Shown: piece by piece, positions 56,794 to 64,000 of the stretch
Layout of the letters: each line of letters opens with the position of its first letter
Position numbering within the stretch: position 1 is the stretch's first letter
Origin: Acidimicrobiia bacterium
GTDB taxonomy: Bacteria > Actinomycetota > Acidimicrobiia > Acidimicrobiales > Poriferisodalaceae
Assembly (NCBI GenBank): GCA_022827265.1
Contig: JAJDTF010000097.1
Coordinates: forward strand, 1 to 64,000
Length of the DNA: 64,000 bases
Reading direction: 5' to 3'
Notes under the pieces: model-generated
Database searches by the model: none
Seen by the model: the letters and a program-made list of their open reading frames with translations, nothing else
What the model was told of the DNA's origin: nothing
Made by a program: the position numbers and the translations under genes

Positions 56794-59283
56794 ATGGCCG
56801 GACCGACCGCACCGACGACGATCGCACGCGAAATTCACGAGGTCGACGTTGCCGACGAGATGCGTGATTCGTTCATGCCCTACGCGCTGTCGGTCACGAC
56901 GGCGCGAGCTATTCCCGATGTCCGTGACGGCCTCAAGCCGGTACAGCGGCGGATCCTTTATGTGATGGACGACTTAGGACTGCGGCCCGGCACACCGTTC
57001 CGCAAGTCGGCTGGGGTCGTGGGCGAGGTGATGGGCAAGTACCATCCCCACGGCGACAGCGCGATCTACGAGGCGATGGTGCGCATGGGCCAGGACTTCG
57101 CCATGTCGGTGCCGCTGGTGGAGCCGAAGGGCAACTTCGGCAGTCTCGACGATCCGCCGGCTGCGTACCGGTACACCGAGGCACGGCTGCGAGGCGCAGC
57201 CATGACGATGGTGGCCGACATCGACGAGAACACCGTTGAATTCGCTCCGAACTTCGACGGCGAACGGACCGAGCCCACCTGCCTGCCGGCGCTGCTGCCG
57301 AACCTGCTGGTGAACGGCGCCAGCGGCATCGCAGTGGGCATGGCCACCAACATGGCGCCCCACAACCTGAGCCAAGTGGCCGAGGCCATCAAGATGGTGC
57401 TGCGCCGCCCTCAGCGCCGTCCCAGCGTCGAGACGCTCATGGAGGTGCTGCCCGGTCCCGATTTCCCGACGGGCGGGCGAGTGGTGTGGGACGAGCAGTT
57501 GATCGAGGCGTACGAGAGCGGGCGAGGCTCGGTGCGCATTCGGGCCCACACGGATGTCGAGCGGCTCACGGCTACTCGACACGCCATCGTCGTAACGGAG
57601 CTGCCCTACATGGTGGGGCCCGAGCGCGTGCTCGCGAAGATCCGCGAGCTCGCCAAAGCCGGTCAGCTCGACGGGGTCGGCGATGTGAATGACCTGTCGG
57701 ACCGCACGAACGGGTTGCGACTGGTGATCGAGTGCAAGCCCCACGTCAACCCCTACCGAGTACGCGCCGAGCTGTGGCGTCGCACGCCGCTCGAGGAGTC
57801 GTTCGGCATCAACAACGTGGCGCTGGTCAACGGCGTGCCGCAGACCCTCGGTATCCGAGAGATGTGCCAGCACTACATCGACCATCGCCTCAACGTGATC
57901 GTGCGGCGGACGCAGTACCGCCTCGACCGGGCGCGCGAGCGCGAGCACATCGTGGAAGGCATGCTCATCGCGCTCGACGCCATCGACGAGGTGATCGCGA
58001 TCATCCGCGGGTCTGCCGATGCGGCAGCGGCACGGGTGACGCTGATAGGCCGGCTGAGCCTCACCGAGGTTCAGGCCAGCCACATCTTGGACATGCAGCT
58101 GCGGCGGCTGACTGCGCTGGAAGTGCAGAAGCTGCGCGACGAGCTGGCAGCGCTGCAGGAGGCCATCGCGTCGTACCTGTCGATTCTCGAATCCGACGAC
58201 TGGCGGCGACAGATCGTTGCCGACGAACTGGATGAGGCAGTCGCGCAGTTCGGCACGCCACCACGCAGCGAGCTGAGGAAGCGTGCCGAGGTCGAGGCCG
58301 AGGACGAGGCCGAATTGCGTGCGGCACAGGGGGAAGCGTCCGGCAGCAGCGCGACGGCTGGCAGTCTGCCGCAGGGCGCCAATGCTGCGGGCGTGGCAGT
58401 CGCCGGTGTGAGCACGGTGACACTGTCGACATCGGGTTTGCTCGGGCGTCGTCATGCCGAAGACCCGCTCGCAGCCAAGCCCGGCCGCCACGATGTGCTG
58501 GTGACAGAAGTCACCGTGTCCGACCTCGAAACGGTGACTGCGCTCACCGATCGGGCGCGACTGCTCACGGTGGATGTGCGGATGATTCCCGAGATGGCGC
58601 GCGGCAGCAGGGGAGCGCCCCAGAGCGAGATGTTCGATCTGTCGAGAGGTGAGCGAATTGTGGCGCTGCTTGCCGCGGAGACCAGTGCGGGCCTCGTAGC
58701 GCTGGTGACTCGCAGCGGTACTGGCAAGCGCGTCGATGCAGCCGAGTTGCTGGCGCGCCGCGACGGGGCTTCAGCCATGACGCTGCGCGACCGCGACCGG
58801 CTCGTGGCCGCGTTCGAGGCACCTGACGGATCCGAGCTGGCGGTCGTGTCCTCCACTGGTCATGTGCTGCGCACGGCGTCCGACGCCTTCGCTCCCAAGG
58901 GACCGAACGCCGGGGGAGTGAACGCCATGAAGCTCGCTGCAGGGGCCACGGTGCTGACTGCCGCGCAGGTCGCGTTCGGCTCGTTGGTGGCTGCGGTCAC
59001 TGATGAAGGCACGCTCAAAGTGACCGACATGTCCGAGGTGCCCGCTCAGGGCCGTGGCACCGCAGGTTCGCCGACTGTGCGCTTCGGCGGCTTCGAGACA
59101 TGCGTTGCCTACGCATGGGTCGGCGTGAATCGCCAGATCGCCGCCATCGTGGCTGACGACGGCGATCCGAAGCGGCCCGACCCCACGCCGGTGCGCCCAG
59201 AGCTGGCGCCCACCAAGCGCAACCTGCGGGCCCGGCGGGCAGGCCCCAGAATCGTTGCTCTCGGTCAGGATCGGTTCGCATGA
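56794..59283 (+). CDS. parC: Type IIA topoisomerase subunit A (ParC-like)
   Basis: An 829-residue DNA breakage-reunion subunit. The catalytic tyrosine is Y127 in [10 protein letters not shown]; the quinolone-resistance region reads [12 protein letters not shown] with S89 and E93. The tower and coiled-coil regions follow ([19 protein letters not shown]). The beta-pinwheel C-terminal domain (about 545 on) lacks the QRRGGKG GyrA box needed for wrapping, so decatenation (topoisomerase IV-like) is the better call than gyrase. A charged Ala-rich stretch of about 50 residues separates core and tail. The ATG of parE overlaps its stop. Confidence 0.9.
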   Translation: MAGPTAPTTIAREIHEVDVADEMRDSFMPYALSVTTARAIPDVRDGLKPVQRRILYVMDDLGLRPGTPFRKSAGVVGEVMGKYHPHGDSAIYEAMVRMGQDFAMSVPLVEPKGNFGSLDDPPAAYRYTEARLRGAAMTMVADIDENTVEFAPNFDGERTEPTCLPALLPNLLVNGASGIAVGMATNMAPHNLSQVAEAIKMVLRRPQRRPSVETLMEVLPGPDFPTGGRVVWDEQLIEAYESGRGSVRIRAHTDVERLTATRHAIVVTELPYMVGPERVLAKIRELAKAGQLDGVGDVNDLSDRTNGLRLVIECKPHVNPYRVRAELWRRTPLEESFGINNVALVNGVPQTLGIREMCQHYIDHRLNVIVRRTQYRLDRAREREHIVEGMLIALDAIDEVIAIIRGSADAAAARVTLIGRLSLTEVQASHILDMQLRRLTALEVQKLRDELAALQEAIASYLSILESDDWRRQIVADELDEAVAQFGTPPRSELRKRAEVEAEDEAELRAAQGEASGSSATAGSLPQGANAAGVAVAGVSTVTLSTSGLLGRRHAEDPLAAKPGRHDVLVTEVTVSDLETVTALTDRARLLTVDVRMIPEMARGSRGAPQSEMFDLSRGERIVALLAAETSAGLVALVTRSGTGKRVDAAELLARRDGASAMTLRDRDRLVAAFEAPDGSELAVVSSTGHVLRTASDAFAPKGPNAGGVNAMKLAAGATVLTAAQVAFGSLVAAVTDEGTLKVTDMSEVPAQGRGTAGSPTVRFGGFETCVAYAWVGVNRQIAAIVADDGDPKRPDPTPVRPELAPTKRNLRARRAGPRIVALGQDRFA

Positions 59284-61382
59284 GCCCGGTTCGCATGAGG
59301 ACAGACACCATGGACCCCACAGCCGACGACGGCCCCAGCCGACCGAAAGTGCCATCCGCAACGGCCGGAACGGGCGCCTACGACGCCGACGCCATCGAGG
59401 TGCTGGAAGGGCTCGAAGCGGTCCGCAAGCGGCCCGGCATGTACATCGGCGGCACTGGCTCTGGCGGGCTCACCCACCTGCTGTGGGAGATGATCGACAA
59501 CGCCGTGGATGAGGCCGCTGCGGGGCACGGCAAGCTGATCGAGGTCACCTTTCACAGCAACGGTTCCTACGAGGTCGCCGACCAGGGCCGCGGCATTCCC
59601 GTCGACGTCAAGGAAGGCGAGGTGACGGCGCTGGAAGTGGTGTTCACCGAGCTGCATGCCGGGGGCAAGTTCGGCAACGGCGCGTACGGCGCGTCGGGAG
59701 GTCTGCACGGCGTGGGCGCTTCGGTGGTCAACGCGCTGTCGTCGCAAATGGAGGTCGAGGTCGACCGCAATGGCCGCACCCACCGGCTGGAGTTCCGGGA
59801 CCGTGAGGCAGGCAACACCGACGCTGCTGGGCGCTTCCGGCGAGGTCACTCGCTCAAGGTCGTGGGCAAGGTGTCGCCGAAGCGAACCGGCACGAGGGTG
59901 CGTTTCTGGCCCGATGCCGACGTGTTCGATGCCGACGCATCGATCAGCTACGCCGAGGTTCGTGAGCGCGTGGAGCAGACGTGCTTCCTCGTGCCGAAAG
60001 TCAAGTTCTCCCTGACCGACCGACGCCGCGAGCCGATCACGTCTGAGGAACTGATGTCGTCGGGTGGCTTGGCCGATTTCGTCGAGCAGCTGCGAGGCGA
60101 TGCCGAGCCGGTCGGCGGCCTCATCGACTTGCACGGCACCGACCAATTCACCGAGCAAGTGCCGGTGGATGGCCAGCTCACCGAGGTCACCCGTCACTGC
60201 GAGGTGGATGTTGCGATGCGCTGGCGTGCATCGTTCGATTCCCGCATCGTGAGCTTCGTGAACACCATTCCCACGCCCGACGGAGGCACACATGTGACGG
60301 GTTTCGAACGGGCGCTCACGACTGCTGTGAACGGGGCGCTGGCTGACGCCGATCTGCGCAAGCTGCGACGCCTACGAGCAGACGCCCGCGCCCAGCGCGA
60401 GGACGCTCAGGAGGGCCTCGTGGCAGTGGTACGGGTGACATTCCCCGAACCGCAGTTCCGGGGTCAGACCAAGCGCGAGCTCGGGACGCCCCCGGTGCAG
60501 CGGATCGTCAACAACGTGGTGCGGGACGGGCTGCGCGACTGGTTCTCCGGCGCAGCGGCGTCGAGCAAGCGCGTTCATGTCAAGGCAGTGCTCGACAAGA
60601 TCTCCGACGCAGTGGTGAACCGCGTGACCACCCGCCGGGCGCTCGACGAACGGCGCAAGGCAGCGGCACTGGGCTCGGGCGGCATGCCGGCCAAGCTGGC
60701 CGACTGCCGGCTGCATCCCGAGGGCGAGCTGCTGATCGTGGAAGGCGACTCTGCGGCCGGGCCGGCTAAGCGGGCACGCGACAGCGCTTGGCAGGCGGTG
60801 CTGCCGCTGCGGGGCAAGGTGGTGAACGCCGGCAAGGGCACGGCCAAGGCCGTGCTCGACAACGCTGAGGCGACAGCGCTGTTCACCGCCGTGGGCGGCG
60901 GCTCAGGACCGGCGTTCGATCTGGATCAGACCCGCTACAGCCGCGTCGTGCTGCTGGCCGACGCCGATGTCGACGGCAGCCACATTCGCTGCTTGGTGCT
61001 CACGCTCATGTACCACTACATGCGCCCGCTGCTCGACGCAGGACGTGTGTTCGCAGCACAGCCGCCGACCCACGCCTTCACGATCGGGCAGGACAAGCGG
61101 TTCGTGTACTCCGAGGCAGAGCGGGATGTGCTCATCGCCGAGTTGGAAGCGGCGGGCCGGCGTTACCGGCTGACTCGATTCAAAGGCCTCGGCGAGATGG
61201 ACGATGACGAGCTGTTCGAGACCACGCTCAATCCCGAGACGCGAGTGCTGCGCCAGATCACCGTCGGGGACGCTCAAGCTGCGCAGGAGGCATTCGACGT
61301 GATGATGGGCGCAGCAGTCGACCCACGCAAGAACTTCATCATCGCCCACAGCAGCACTTACGGCCACGCCCTCGACATCTAA
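59280..61382 (+). CDS. parE: Type IIA topoisomerase subunit B (ParE-like)
   Basis: A 700-residue ATPase subunit. The GHKL site: [29 protein letters not shown], and [16 protein letters not shown]. The TOPRIM domain has [16 protein letters not shown] and [18 protein letters not shown]. The C-terminal ParE/GyrB end is [19 protein letters not shown]. It has a 30-residue low-complexity N-terminus. The ATG overlaps the parC stop (ATGA), so A precedes B here, the reverse of the usual parE-parC or gyrB-gyrA order. Confidence 0.92.
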   Translation: MSPVRMRTDTMDPTADDGPSRPKVPSATAGTGAYDADAIEVLEGLEAVRKRPGMYIGGTGSGGLTHLLWEMIDNAVDEAAAGHGKLIEVTFHSNGSYEVADQGRGIPVDVKEGEVTALEVVFTELHAGGKFGNGAYGASGGLHGVGASVVNALSSQMEVEVDRNGRTHRLEFRDREAGNTDAAGRFRRGHSLKVVGKVSPKRTGTRVRFWPDADVFDADASISYAEVRERVEQTCFLVPKVKFSLTDRRREPITSEELMSSGGLADFVEQLRGDAEPVGGLIDLHGTDQFTEQVPVDGQLTEVTRHCEVDVAMRWRASFDSRIVSFVNTIPTPDGGTHVTGFERALTTAVNGALADADLRKLRRLRADARAQREDAQEGLVAVVRVTFPEPQFRGQTKRELGTPPVQRIVNNVVRDGLRDWFSGAAASSKRVHVKAVLDKISDAVVNRVTTRRALDERRKAAALGSGGMPAKLADCRLHPEGELLIVEGDSAAGPAKRARDSAWQAVLPLRGKVVNAGKGTAKAVLDNAEATALFTAVGGGSGPAFDLDQTRYSRVVLLADADVDGSHIRCLVLTLMYHYMRPLLDAGRVFAAQPPTHAFTIGQDKRFVYSEAERDVLIAELEAAGRRYRLTRFKGLGEMDDDELFETTLNPETRVLRQITVGDAQAAQEAFDVMMGAAVDPRKNFIIAHSSTYGHALDI

Positions 61383-61544
61383 GACGCCCTCTTGCGAACG
61401 GCGTACCGAAAATCAGGGCAGGCGTTTGGCCAGCGTTGGCTACCTCTCGGACGCCGATAATAGACATTATGTCAAGTTGAGTCGATTCGGTGACATCCCG
61501 TACCGTGCATCCCGGCTCCGACCCCGTTGCCGGGCTGCGGGCTG
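61383..61544. other. Convergent intergenic region with an AT-rich palindrome
   Basis: Between the ends of parE and the lysozyme-like gene. It contains GACATTATGTC at 61463-61473 (a perfect palindrome around one base), overlapping ATAAT-AGAC-ATTAT at 61457-61470. This could act as a terminator or a protein site; no gene is supported. Confidence 0.4.
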
Positions 61545-62399
61545 CTAGTCCGTGGTCTGTGGAGGACCCGGTGAATCAGCGGCGGCTTGGCAGGCTGGTG
61601 AGGCCCGGCTCCTGTCATCGAAGCACCAGGGTTGCCATCCCCGGATCAGCCACATGTCGTACGCAACCTGCAGGTTGATCTCGGGTTGCAGCCATGGATC
61701 GCATGGAGAAGATGGTCGACGACCTGTACGCAGCCCTTCCTCCTTGGCATGGAAGCACCACTGGGCTGCCGGTGTAGCCGTGGTGATGCCGTCACAACGC
61801 AGTTCCGGTGCGCTGATGTCGTCGGGCAGGTGTGCAACGTTGGGGAGTCGATCGATGCCTTTGCCGGCCCAGCACGTTGCATTGAGCTGCAGCAGACCCC
61901 AGTCGTTGGTCACGGAGACCAAGCGTTCGGAGCAGCGCGATTCTCGCCACATCAACGCGAGGACTACGTCGGGGTCCCAATCCCCCATTTCCTGGACCTG
62001 AGATCGGTAACGGTCGCATGCCAATGACACTCCCGGAGCAACCGTGCGGCGGAATTGCTGACTCGGTTCGATGAGTTCATATGCGGTCGCGATGGGCGAA
62101 GCGGGCAGGTTCGGATGCTCGACGACTGCGTTGTCTTCCATTCCCTCCCGGCGTGTCGACGCCGGCTCGGAACTGGTTTCGATGATGACCGGCGGCGCTG
62201 ACAGCGGGCTGCGTAGGGCTGTCGGGGCTGCATTTGCTGATGACAACGTGGAGGGTTGCGCAGATGGGTTCGCCAGGGGCGGCGTGGTGCCCGTCTCCGG
62301 TGAGCTGGCGGCAGCCAAGATCAAGGCAGCGGTGGCGACGGCCGATACACAGACCGTGGCCGCGGCGATGCGTTTGAGATGTCGTAAGAGAGGGGACAT
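61545..62399 (-). CDS. Secreted lysozyme/transglycosylase-like protein
   Basis: A 284-residue exported protein. A signal helix (IAAATVCVSAVATAALILAA) is followed by a 75-residue Pro/Ser/Ala linker, then a lysozyme-like fold: VVLALMWRESRCSERLVSVT with the catalytic glutamate, NDWGLLQLNATCWAG and a late AYDMWLIRGWQPW helix. It has eight or so cysteines in the mature domain, suggesting disulfides. It probably cleaves peptidoglycan glycan strands outside the cell. The ATG has AAGG close upstream; a TAGGCT hexamer is about 29 bases before it. Confidence 0.78.
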   Translation of the reverse strand: MSPLLRHLKRIAAATVCVSAVATAALILAAASSPETGTTPPLANPSAQPSTLSSANAAPTALRSPLSAPPVIIETSSEPASTRREGMEDNAVVEHPNLPASPIATAYELIEPSQQFRRTVAPGVSLACDRYRSQVQEMGDWDPDVVLALMWRESRCSERLVSVTNDWGLLQLNATCWAGKGIDRLPNVAHLPDDISAPELRCDGITTATPAAQWCFHAKEEGLRTGRRPSSPCDPWLQPEINLQVAYDMWLIRGWQPWCFDDRSRASPACQAAADSPGPPQTTD

Positions 62400-62575
62400 T
62401 GCCTTGGGGGGGTCGGCAAACGAGGCGGGAGCCTATGGCTTGACACTCGCTGAGAGCTGTCAGCGTCCCGGCAGGCCTGGAGCGGGACGGGTAGCGTGAT
62501 GGCACGGTTGCTCGGGCGCCTGGCCCGGGTGCAACCGGCGCGATCAGATCACGCCGAGCAGTACGGGGGCATGCC

Positions 62576-64000
62576 ATGAGCGCTGAGTTCGACGTTCACA
62601 TCAAGGGCGGGACTGTCGTCGACGGCACCCGAGTCCCTCGTTACAAGGGCGACGTCTGGATTCGTGACGGCAAGGTCGCCCAGCTCGGCGGCCGGCCGCA
62701 GGGCACCTCGAAGCGGGAGATCGACGCCACCGGCAAGATCGTGGCACCCGGCTTCGTCGACCTGCACACCCACTACGACGCCCAGATCCGCTGGGACCCG
62801 TGGTGCACTATCTCGGGCTACCACGGCGTGACCTCGGTGGTGCTCGGCAACTGCGGGTTCGGCTTCGCCCCCGTCAAGCCTGAGTTCCGTGACCGCTCCA
62901 TGCTCACCATGACTCGTACCGAGGCGATCCCCTATGAGTCGATGCGGCTGGGCATGGACTGGGACTGGGAGACCATCCCCGAATACTTGGACTCGCTCGA
63001 CCGTGCCCCCAAAGGGGTCAATGTCATCCAGTACATGCCCACGGCATCGCTGATGACCTACGTGATGGGCCTTGACAAGGCCAAGGCAGGCGAGCCGGCC
63101 TCCGAAGCCGAGCGCAAGGAGATGGCTCGCCTCCTGCACGAGGGCATGGACGCTGGGCTCTGCGGCTTCTCCATCCAGCGCCTCGGCCCCGACAGCGTGC
63201 AGGCCGACTTCGACGGCTCCCCCATGGTCACCGACATCATGTGCGACGAGGACATCCTGAACTTGGCGCGTGTGCTGGCCGAGCGCGATGAGGGCTTCAT
63301 CCAGATCACCCAGGGCACCGGCGACATCCGGGCCGACATCAAGTTCCTCGAAGTGCTCGCCGGTGCCGCCCAGCGGCCCATCCTGCACAACGTGGTGGCA
63401 CCGGCCCGCAAGGACCCCGAGGTGCACCGGCGGCCGCTGCGCTGGATCGACAAGTGCTGGAACCAGGAACTGCCGATCTATGCACAGTGCGGCACCGGGC
63501 GCGCCGGCTTCGCCTTCACGCTCGAGCACTGGAACCTCTACGACGCCTCCCCCGCCTGGCGTGCGGTCACCACCGGCTCCAAGGAGGAGAAGATCGAGAA
63601 GATGTCCGATCCCGAGCTGCGCAAGGCGCTCGTGGACGAGGCCGCCGAAGCCGACCGCCGGCTGCAGGTGATTCAGGCTGGCGTGGGCGGCAACCCCAAG
63701 GGCCTGATCGTCCAGGGCGTCAACCGCCAAGCCGACATGCAGCAGTACGTCGGCCGCTCGGTCGGCGATCTCGCCGAAGAACAAGGCAAGCACCCCATCG
63801 AGGTCATGCTGGATCTGTCCCTGCAGGGCGATCTCAACGTGGAGTTCCTGGGCCCCGACAAGGGCTCGAACGCCGAGTTCATGGGCGAGATGATGCAGTC
63901 GCCCTACGCCATCCCCGGCGTCTCCGATGGCGGCGCGCATACCAAGTTCTTCAGCGGCGGCTCCTACACCACCGACTTCCTGACGTGGCTGGTGCGTGAC
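62576..64000 (+). CDS. N-acyl-D-amino-acid deacylase-like amidohydrolase, partial (3' end outside window)
   Basis: The first 475 residues of an amidohydrolase-superfamily enzyme: FDVHIKGGTVVDGTRVPRYK (beta sandwich), then the metal motif GFVDLHTHYDAQIRWDP, GVTSVVLGNCGFGFAPV, and GVSDGGAHTKF with the late aspartate. This is the D-aminoacylase/N-acyl-D-amino-acid deacylase branch, which hydrolyses N-acyl D-amino acids with zinc. The ATG at 62576 has GGGGGC about 5 bases upstream. It is divergent from the lysozyme-like gene; the sequence continues past the window end. Confidence 0.88.
   Translation, partial: MSAEFDVHIKGGTVVDGTRVPRYKGDVWIRDGKVAQLGGRPQGTSKREIDATGKIVAPGFVDLHTHYDAQIRWDPWCTISGYHGVTSVVLGNCGFGFAPVKPEFRDRSMLTMTRTEAIPYESMRLGMDWDWETIPEYLDSLDRAPKGVNVIQYMPTASLMTYVMGLDKAKAGEPASEAERKEMARLLHEGMDAGLCGFSIQRLGPDSVQADFDGSPMVTDIMCDEDILNLARVLAERDEGFIQITQGTGDIRADIKFLEVLAGAAQRPILHNVVAPARKDPEVHRRPLRWIDKCWNQELPIYAQCGTGRAGFAFTLEHWNLYDASPAWRAVTTGSKEEKIEKMSDPELRKALVDEAAEADRRLQVIQAGVGGNPKGLIVQGVNRQADMQQYVGRSVGDLAEEQGKHPIEVMLDLSLQGDLNVEFLGPDKGSNAEFMGEMMQSPYAIPGVSDGGAHTKFFSGGSYTTDFLTWLVRD

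Noticed and set aside
62400-62575. Riboswitch (for example ydaO-type) upstream of the lysozyme-like gene
   Set aside because: Some secreted hydrolase genes of Actinobacteria have one, but the conserved core could not be recognised in this short gap.
1-64000. tRNA, rRNA or CRISPR elements
   Set aside because: No T-loop-like GGTTCGAATC pattern with a matching acceptor stem, no rRNA sequence and no regularly spaced repeat-spacer array was seen; the only regular array is the 36-base minisatellite without spacers.

Overview
The window is a high-GC, gene-dense bacterial chromosome segment that reads as actinobacterial. It carries a complete Pup-proteasome locus (ATPase ARC/Mpa, Dop, Pup, PrcB, PrcA, PafA), a DUF222/HNH protein of the 13E12 type, and the trmI-arc-dop-pup-prcBA-pafA-tatA-tatC-helY gene order known from Actinobacteria. 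The pafB/pafC regulators that mycobacteria place between pafA and tatA are absent, so a deep lineage such as Acidimicrobiia is my inference, not something proven here. Genes often overlap by 4 bases (ATGA or GTGA). Many unlinked genes lack a Shine-Dalgarno sequence but have a TAnnnT hexamer 6 to 9 bases before the start codon, as expected for leaderless transcripts.

Layout. 1-5.8 kb: agmatinase (cut by the window edge), a GNAT acetyltransferase, a divergent DadA/PuuB-like FAD amine oxidase, a metallo-beta-lactamase-fold hydrolase with a DinB/maleylpyruvate-isomerase-like partner, and a VOC protein. 5.8-12.7 kb: an accessory or defence stretch with a DUF222-HNH gene behind two LexA-like boxes, a decapitated DUF4143 protein, an unusual McrB-McrC pair, and a Phd-VapC toxin-antitoxin pair. 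12.7-31.3 kb: catabolic genes, including a YihY membrane protein, an acyl-CoA synthetase, a molybdopterin oxidoreductase, an MFS transporter, a Na/Ca antiporter, an IlvD/Edd dehydratase, an acetoin-dehydrogenase-type complex (E1 alpha, E1 beta, AcoX, E2), an acyl-CoA dehydrogenase, a VOC dioxygenase-like protein, a Baeyer-Villiger-type monooxygenase and ThrH.

31.3-38.2 kb: peroxiredoxin, ROK kinase, PBP4-type peptidase, a stand-alone LON domain, small membrane proteins, TrmI, a lipoprotein serine protease and a ferredoxin. 38.3-46.8 kb: the Pup-proteasome operon followed by DUF3866 and signal peptidase I. 46.8-55 kb: GDPD, TatA, TatC, HelY, a DAGK C-terminal-like protein, a double ThyX-like protein, GNAT and Nudix. 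55-64 kb: an unrecognised RG-rich/acidic protein, topoisomerase IV-like ParC-ParE, a secreted lysozyme-like protein, and an N-acyl-D-amino-acid deacylase-like amidohydrolase cut by the window end.

The most interesting item is the McrB subunit at 8.5-10.6 kb. It appears to be built from two tandem tyrosine-recombinase core-binding-like domains, an Mrr-N/PUA-like domain and the McrB AAA+ motor, paired with a PD-(D/E)xK McrC nuclease. Also notable are a dispersed intergenic repeat family with an in-frame relative inside the DUF3866 gene, and a 36/72-bp minisatellite that seems to have grown from the 3' end of the ferredoxin gene. No rRNA, tRNA or CRISPR array was recognised.
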